A stretch of 64,000 nucleotides of DNA. It comes from Selaginella moellendorffii (lineage: Eukaryota; Streptophyta; Lycopodiopsida; Selaginellales; Selaginellaceae). A model generated the notes under the pieces. It was not told where the DNA came from, did no database searches, and saw only the letters and a program-made list of their open reading frames with translations. This document shows, piece after piece, positions 59,367-64,000 of this stretch. The translations under genes and the position numbers were made by a program. Location of the stretch: assembly GCF_000143415.4 (NCBI RefSeq), contig NW_003314351.1, positions 442,964 to 506,963 on the forward strand. Reading direction: 5' to 3'. How positions within the stretch are numbered: the stretch's first letter is position 1; every line of letters starts with the position of its first letter.

Positions 59367-60766
59367 ATGCCTTTGTGCGTGAGCTGCGACCTCGGCCGCG
59401 GATGGCTGGGCGTGCCCGATGTGAGCTCGGTTGCGGTGGACAGGGAGAGGGTTCCGGTCCCAAAGCTCAAGAAGCAGCGGGGCCAATGGTCCAATGGCAC
59501 TGCGCCGGGCGAGTACGGTGGCCCTCCCTTGAGCTTGGAGCCCCTCAGAATGTGGGGGAAGCCGCGCCTCCATCCGCTGGAAACCAAGGACGAGTTTATC
59601 TGGAACATCGAGTGGAGGCCATTCTTCGATAGAGAGCAAGCTGCCGAGGAGATTGTTGCTGAGGTACGCTTAGGAATTGCACATTGTTGCTCCTACTTTG
59701 ATATTCATCAGGAAGCCGAGTCAAGCTCCGGATTCATCAGCTTCAACAGGGTCGCGGAGATTAACCGGTGACACCACTTTTCCCCTTGGCTTAGTGTTGT
59801 GTACAAAGGCAACCAACTACCATTGCAGTGTAGATGTTGACTTAACCAAGGAGCTTGTCCACACAACACCAACACCACCACCGTCACCAGCAGCAGCAGG
59901 AGCAGCAGCAACCGCCAATGGTCATCGCTGGCGTTTTGCCCCGACTCGTAACGAGCGGAGGCAATGGGACCGAGCTAGGAAGGCCTCAGTTGAGCGGATT
60001 CCGTGTCTTGTACGAGCTTGTGTCTCACTGTTAGGCATTCCCATTGTTGCAGGAGACGCTGAGGAGCGAGAGGGATTCCGTCGCAACAGCGACATCCTCG
60101 TCGAGGCAGCGAGAAAGGGAGAGATACAAGCGGGTACGTAGTAGTTCATCTTGCGCCGGCCACCTTTGAAATCTCACCTAGAGCTGCGTGTTGCAATCCA
60201 CAGCTCAAGTCAGGCCTGCAGGTGCTTACAGTGGGCATTGGCGGCGCAGGAACAGTGTGTGCGTACGTAGCCTACTCGCCCACCGTTGCACTGAGGTAGG
60301 GACTTAGTTGACTGTAATCGCCAGACGCTGAGACGATGTGCAACCAGCTACGGGATTGGACTGGCGGGTTCCCTGGCATATGTCCGAATGCTGGGGAACA
60401 GCGTGGATGCATTCGGCAGCCAAGACGTCAAAGGAGCTGCGAGGTGAGAGGACTGGATCGACGCGTGAGCAGAGCTGATTTTCCCCGATGGTGTCATGTG
60501 CAGGGGTGCTGTGGGTCAGCCGAGGCTTCTGGTGCCCGTCATCCTCACCATGATCTTCAACCGCTGGAACGAGTAGGATAGTCCTTACCTCGACGTACGC
60601 TCATGTGTCCTTGTTGGTGTTGTACAGGCTGCTGGCCCCGGAGTTGGGAGTGGCGGAGTTGCAGCTCATTCCTATGCTGGTGGGCTTCTTCACGTACAAG
60701 ATCGCCACCATGGCGCAGGTCGTCCAGGATGCGCTCCCGCAAGAAAGCCGGGATAAACTCGAGTGA
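59367..60766 (+). CDS. CGL160: CGL160-like chloroplast ATP synthase assembly factor
   Basis: Green-lineage thylakoid protein whose C-terminal membrane part is related to bacterial Atp1/UncI and which aids assembly of the c-ring of CF1Fo ATP synthase. The soluble N-terminal part shows KQRGQWSNGTAPGEYGGPP, LRMWGKPRLHPLETKDEFIW and RPFFDREQAAEEIVAE. After several short introns the Atp1-like part reads LTVGIGGAGTVCAYVAYSP, YGIGLAGSLAYVRMLGNSVD, RLLVPVILTMIFNRWNE and VAELQLIPMLVGFFTYKIAT, ending QDALPQESRDKLE. These give about four membrane segments. Start ATG 59367 lacks an obvious long transit peptide, so the true N-terminus may differ slightly. Its stop lies 32 bp before the next gene's ATG on the same strand. 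Confidence 0.85.
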
Positions 60767-60798
60767 GGGTGTTTAGGGTTGCTGGAGGGAGGGGGAGG

Positions 60799-61347
60799 AT
60801 GAGGGAGAGATCCACGGCATCATCCAAGCCACACGATGAGCAGCACTCGCTGCTGCAGCACGACGGGGAGTCGGCGGTGTCCAAGCTGCTGAGCCCGGAC
60901 GCGGAGTGGGATAGGGTAAGTTCCGGCGCTAGAAGCGCTTGCAAGACTCACTCGTCAATCAACAGGATCAGCTGGGCGATGTGCTGCATTGGCTGAGGCA
61001 AGCCCTGGGGCTGCTGTGCGGAATCGTGTGGGGTCTCATTCCACTCGTAGGCTCCGTCTGGCTGCTCGTGTAAGTCTTATCTCTCGAGTGGCAATTCACC
61101 TCTCTCCCTGCTCGCTCGCATTGCAAGGTTCATGCTTGTGTCCACGCTGCTCGTCTACACGTACTACGCCTTCTTGCTCAAGGTGGACCAGGACGAGTTT
61201 GGGGGCCACGGCGCTCTCCTCCAGGAGGGCATGTTTGCATCGGTCACGCTCTTCCTGGTAGGTCAACGTACAAGAAGCTAACCCTAATCTCGCATGGCTA
61301 AATTGCAGCTGGCGTGGATTCTTGTCTACAGCCTTGTCCATTTCTGA
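60799..61347 (+). CDS. RAB5IF/EMC6-family small ER membrane protein
   Basis: Four short exons encode about 120 residues. The family (Rab5-interacting, PF07019 by memory) includes RAB5IF/OPTI, an ER translocon-associated factor for multipass protein insertion. Diagnostic blocks are LGDVLHWLRQALGLLCGIVW, GLIPLVGSVWLLV, YTYYAFLLKVDQDEFGGHGA, LLQEGMFASVTLFL and LAWILVYSLVHF at the C-terminus. Three membrane helices are expected. ATG 60799 (MRERSTASSKPHDEQHSLLQ) is the first suitable start after the CGL160 stop. The 32-bp gap from CGL160 leaves little room for a separate promoter. Confidence 0.87.
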
Positions 61348-61542
61348 TTTTTCCCTCGCCGCCCCAAAACTTCAACTCTTCGTAATAATAAAAACGTTTT
61401 CAAAAACACTAACGTAGCATCGGCGGATCTTGCGGCTGTGCGCTCGCCACGTGTCAGGCCGCCCAACGGATACTTGTTGGAGGATACAAAGCCCGACCCG
61501 CCGCTGTCCATCGAGGGTTTAGGTTTTGTGCTGGGGCGGCGC

Positions 61543-62934
61543 ATGGATTTCCAGTCCCTTCCTCGGCGCCAGCTCCAAATCCTCTGCAAGCAGCACAAGA
61601 TCCCGGCCAACACGACCAATGTCGCCATGGCGGCGGCATTGCGCGACCTTGCTGTAAGTTTTCCTTGGTTCTTGATCGCCAGCTGATTCTTGGGCATTCT
61701 AGGAAAAGGGGGGATGTGAAATCGTGATTCCGGATGTGACGGCGCCCACGCCTTGCAAGTCTGCCTTGTCCACCCCAGTGGCCACTCCCGGCCGAGTCAC
61801 CAGGAGCCAGGTGAAGCAGCAGCGTCAGCGTGACGAAATAGTCATGGAGAGGAAGGAGCTGTTCGTGGAGGAGAGGAGCTCTCGACGTCTCCCATCCAAA
61901 GCAGCGGTTCAAGGTAATGACGAGCAGGTGGTGATACACTCCCAAGCTTCCGAGGTTAAGGTTGCCGCGATTGGTCCCCTTGAGGAGACGAATGCGGCTG
62001 GTGCTGAGGTGGAGCAGCTGGATCTATCTGACGCTCAGGGGGCGACCAAGGGCACCGGTGCCAAGGAGGAGCTGGCTGCGGGGATCGTCTTGCCGCATGC
62101 ATCGGGGATTCCAAAGGAGAAGAAAGACATCTGTGCCGAGGAGGAGGTGGCTGAGATGATCGTCCCGCTGGACATTCTCGAAGAGAAGGAAGACGTCTGT
62201 GCCGAGGAGGGTATTGCCTTGCCGGACATTCTCGAGGAGAAGAAAGACACCTGTGCCGAGGAGGAGGGGATCGTCTTGGCGGACATTCCCGAGGAGAAGA
62301 CAGTCACCTGTGCCGAGGTGCAGCAGCGTGAAAACCCGCCACAGCCCTGCGACAATCATCATAACAACGGGCCACAGGCTGTGGACGCCTCGTCTTTCAC
62401 TGGAGCTGAGCTTGTCGACCACCAACTTGTCTCGTCCATGGACGGGGACGTAGCCGAAACGGAGATGTCCATGTCTGATGACTCGCTGCATCATCTTCTT
62501 AGTCACGCCCCTCAAGGTCAGCTGCCAACGGCCGAGGAAGTATTCCAATCTGATGGGTCAGAGGAGGATAAGTGGTGCGGCCCAGAACTTTTGATGGACG
62601 ATATGTCTCTTGTTGGCGAGTGTCAGCTTAACCAAGATCCGGCAGAGGTGGAGCAGCTGTCTTATGCGTTATCAACTGTCACCCTTGAGGAATCCTCGGC
62701 TACTTCACCCAAGTCAAAAGCGAAAGTGGACAAGGAAAATCTGCCTCTGGGATTCGAACGATTCAGCTTGAGACAGCTAAAGAAATTTCAAAAGGAACTC
62801 TACGGGAAGAAAAAGGTAAGGCGCTGCTCGGTTTCACAAACCGGATTCTCACCCCGTTTTGTCGCTTCCAGATGGAAAAGCCGAGCGTGACGCCTCTGTC
62901 TCCGAATGTCAGCAAGAACAACTGTGCACACTAG
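61543..62934 (+). CDS. unrecognised SAP-like, repeat-containing nuclear-type protein
   Basis: Three exons. Exon 1 encodes a helical SAP-like segment, MDFQSLPRRQLQILCKQHKI then PANTTNVAMAAALRDLA, of a kind that often binds nucleic acid. Exon 2 is acidic and basic in blocks, with TPGRVTRSQVKQQRQRDE and ERSSRRLPSK. Then come about four tandem units of some 20 residues on the theme ILEEKKDTCAEEEGIVLADI (about 62085-62320). Near the end, LPLGFERFSLRQLKKFQKEL echoes the N-terminal helix motif. A final exon (from 62872) ends SPNVSKNNCAH. No membrane segment or enzyme motif is seen. A chromatin or mitotic role would be a guess; I do not recognise the family. Confidence 0.7.
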
Positions 62935-63241
62935 CGAGCGACTGATCGGAGGTAAAGTAGACGTAGGTGTGAGATCATTCGTCTTCATGATCCTCAGAAG
63001 AAGCGAATATCCGAAGAATATGAATGCGGTCGGTCATTAAGTGTCATTTATTGTTTCAATCTGTCACCATTCGCGAATATGCGCTGCTCATCCTGGCTGG
63101 TTGATGCGTTTCGTGGACTTGCCTTTAGTCGATGGTGCGCGTGCTCCGTTCTGCCCTAGCTCGTTTCGTTTGTTCGTTTTCTGGCATTTTGTAGCTGTAG
63201 CTTGGGCTCGGTGTGGCGACCTGTTCGCTTGATTCAAATCA
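62935..63241. other. intergenic region before FAAH gene
   Basis: About 307 bp holding the 3' flank of the SAP-like gene and the upstream region of the FAAH gene. I see no further feature. Confidence 0.5.
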
Positions 63242-64000
63242 ATGGGCGTCAAGAAGAGCATGCTACCAGTGGAGGAGGTTTTGAAAGGAGCCATTGAATA
63301 TGTACCCCTGCGCGTTGGAGGTGATGGCCATCTGCTTCTCCCTTGTTGTAAAGCAAGTCGTGCCTCTTTTTGCAGCTCCACGTTCGTCTGGGATGCCCCT
63401 GCGGATATTTGCATGGGTTGTAGAGTCGCAACTGATCGGGAAGGTTGTACTAGCCTACTTCATGCGACTCAATCGCTTGCCTCAGGTTTTGCTTCTTCGC
63501 CTCCGCTACAATCGGGCAACTAACAAACCAGCTCCTCCCGTCTCTAGATGCTTTGCGACACTGCAATTCCAGATTCCCCAATGTTCCTGCCCGAATACCC
63601 AGACGACAGTGAGTGAAAATCTGGCATTGCTTTGACTCGTGAAACTGTTTGCTACCAGCAATCGGAGAACCTGCAACAAAGGTTCTAGCCTCAGATTTAG
63701 GAGCGATTTCTCGTGTCGACGCGGCCATCGAGTGCCTTCCGTCTTACATCTCGAGGAGCCAGCGTCTTGGCGACGGATATCCTTTCAAGTTCTGGTGTAT
63801 AAGGGATTATGCAGGAGCATATCGATCGGGAAGAACAACTCCGATGGAGGTAGGTTTTGTCACAGGATGCTATCTTGCAAGGCGTGAAGATCTCGATAAT
63901 TAGGTAGCCGAGCGCTTTATTCAAGCTGTAGAAGATTCTGAAAGGCTGAGTCCTCCAATGGCTTACATGATATCCTTCGACGCGTCCGACATACGTAAAC
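63242..64000 (+). CDS. fatty acid amide hydrolase, plant type, 5' part (cut by window end)
   Basis: N-terminal part of an amidase-signature enzyme that hydrolyses N-acylethanolamines to free fatty acid and ethanolamine at membranes. ATG 63242 starts MGVKKSMLPVEEVLKGAIEY. Introns at 63321-63375 and about 63485-63547 are removed to give SSGMPLRIFAWVVESQLIGK, then IPDSPMFLPEYPDD, SRVDAAIECLPSYISRSQRL, FKFWCIRDYAGAYRSGRTTP and VAERFIQAVEDSERLSPPMA. These align with the N-terminal regulatory region of Arabidopsis FAAH as I remember it. The last exon ends FDASDI near 63994 at a GT donor. The catalytic Ser-cisSer-Lys core is beyond the window, so activity cannot be judged. Confidence 0.87.

Overview
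The window is nuclear DNA from a land plant, most likely the lycophyte Selaginella moellendorffii or a close relative. Four things point there: very short introns (mostly about 45-80 bp) in conserved multi-exon genes, tight gene packing, large intron-poor PPR genes, and a plant gene set (class III peroxidase, CGL160, LONESOME HIGHWAY-type bHLH, plant-type FAAH, CCC, ABCB). The species name is inference; no organelle, rRNA or tRNA gene was recognised.

Layout. Positions 1-6.0 kb hold no convincing gene. The first 3.3 kb is repeat-derived DNA with a 12-bp minisatellite; 3.3-5.6 kb is AT-rich. From 6 kb onward genes are packed closely: ABCB transporter (+), geranylgeranyl-diphosphate-synthase-like gene (-), small single-pass membrane protein (+), RAD16-type SNF2/RING helicase (+), cation-chloride cotransporter (-), a decayed PPR copy (-) next to its intact PPR relative (-), rhamnogalacturonate lyase (+), a 3.6-kb gene-poor stretch, LHW-like bHLH (+), histone H2B (+), Sen1-like helicase (-), polygalacturonase-like GH28 (-), plastid-type protein of unknown function (-), class III peroxidase (-), second PPR (+), a protein with two SUMO-like domains (+), ARM-repeat protein (+), second ABCB (-), CGL160 (+), RAB5IF/EMC-type membrane protein (+), an unrecognised nuclear-type protein (+), and the 5' part of fatty acid amide hydrolase (+), which runs off the window.

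There is no operon-like functional module; most neighbours are unrelated housekeeping genes. Loose themes are cell-wall pectin turnover (rhamnogalacturonate lyase, GH28), membrane transport (two paralogous ABCBs, CCC), and genome or RNA maintenance (RAD16, Sen1, SUMO-like protein, two PPRs). What stands out is the compaction. Tail-to-tail pairs have stop codons 25-145 bp apart. Two head-to-tail pairs leave only 10 bp (PPR to SUMO-like) and 32 bp (CGL160 to RAB5IF) between coding regions. One 238-bp divergent promoter serves ABCB and CGL160.

The best leads are an in-frame GC-AG intron at the peroxidase haem-ligand motif, the abutting same-strand pairs, a GH28 protein that appears to lack one catalytic aspartate, a divergent prenyl-diphosphate synthase, and a one-base shift at the end of the rhamnogalacturonate lyase. 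I found no wholly new biological system that I can defend.
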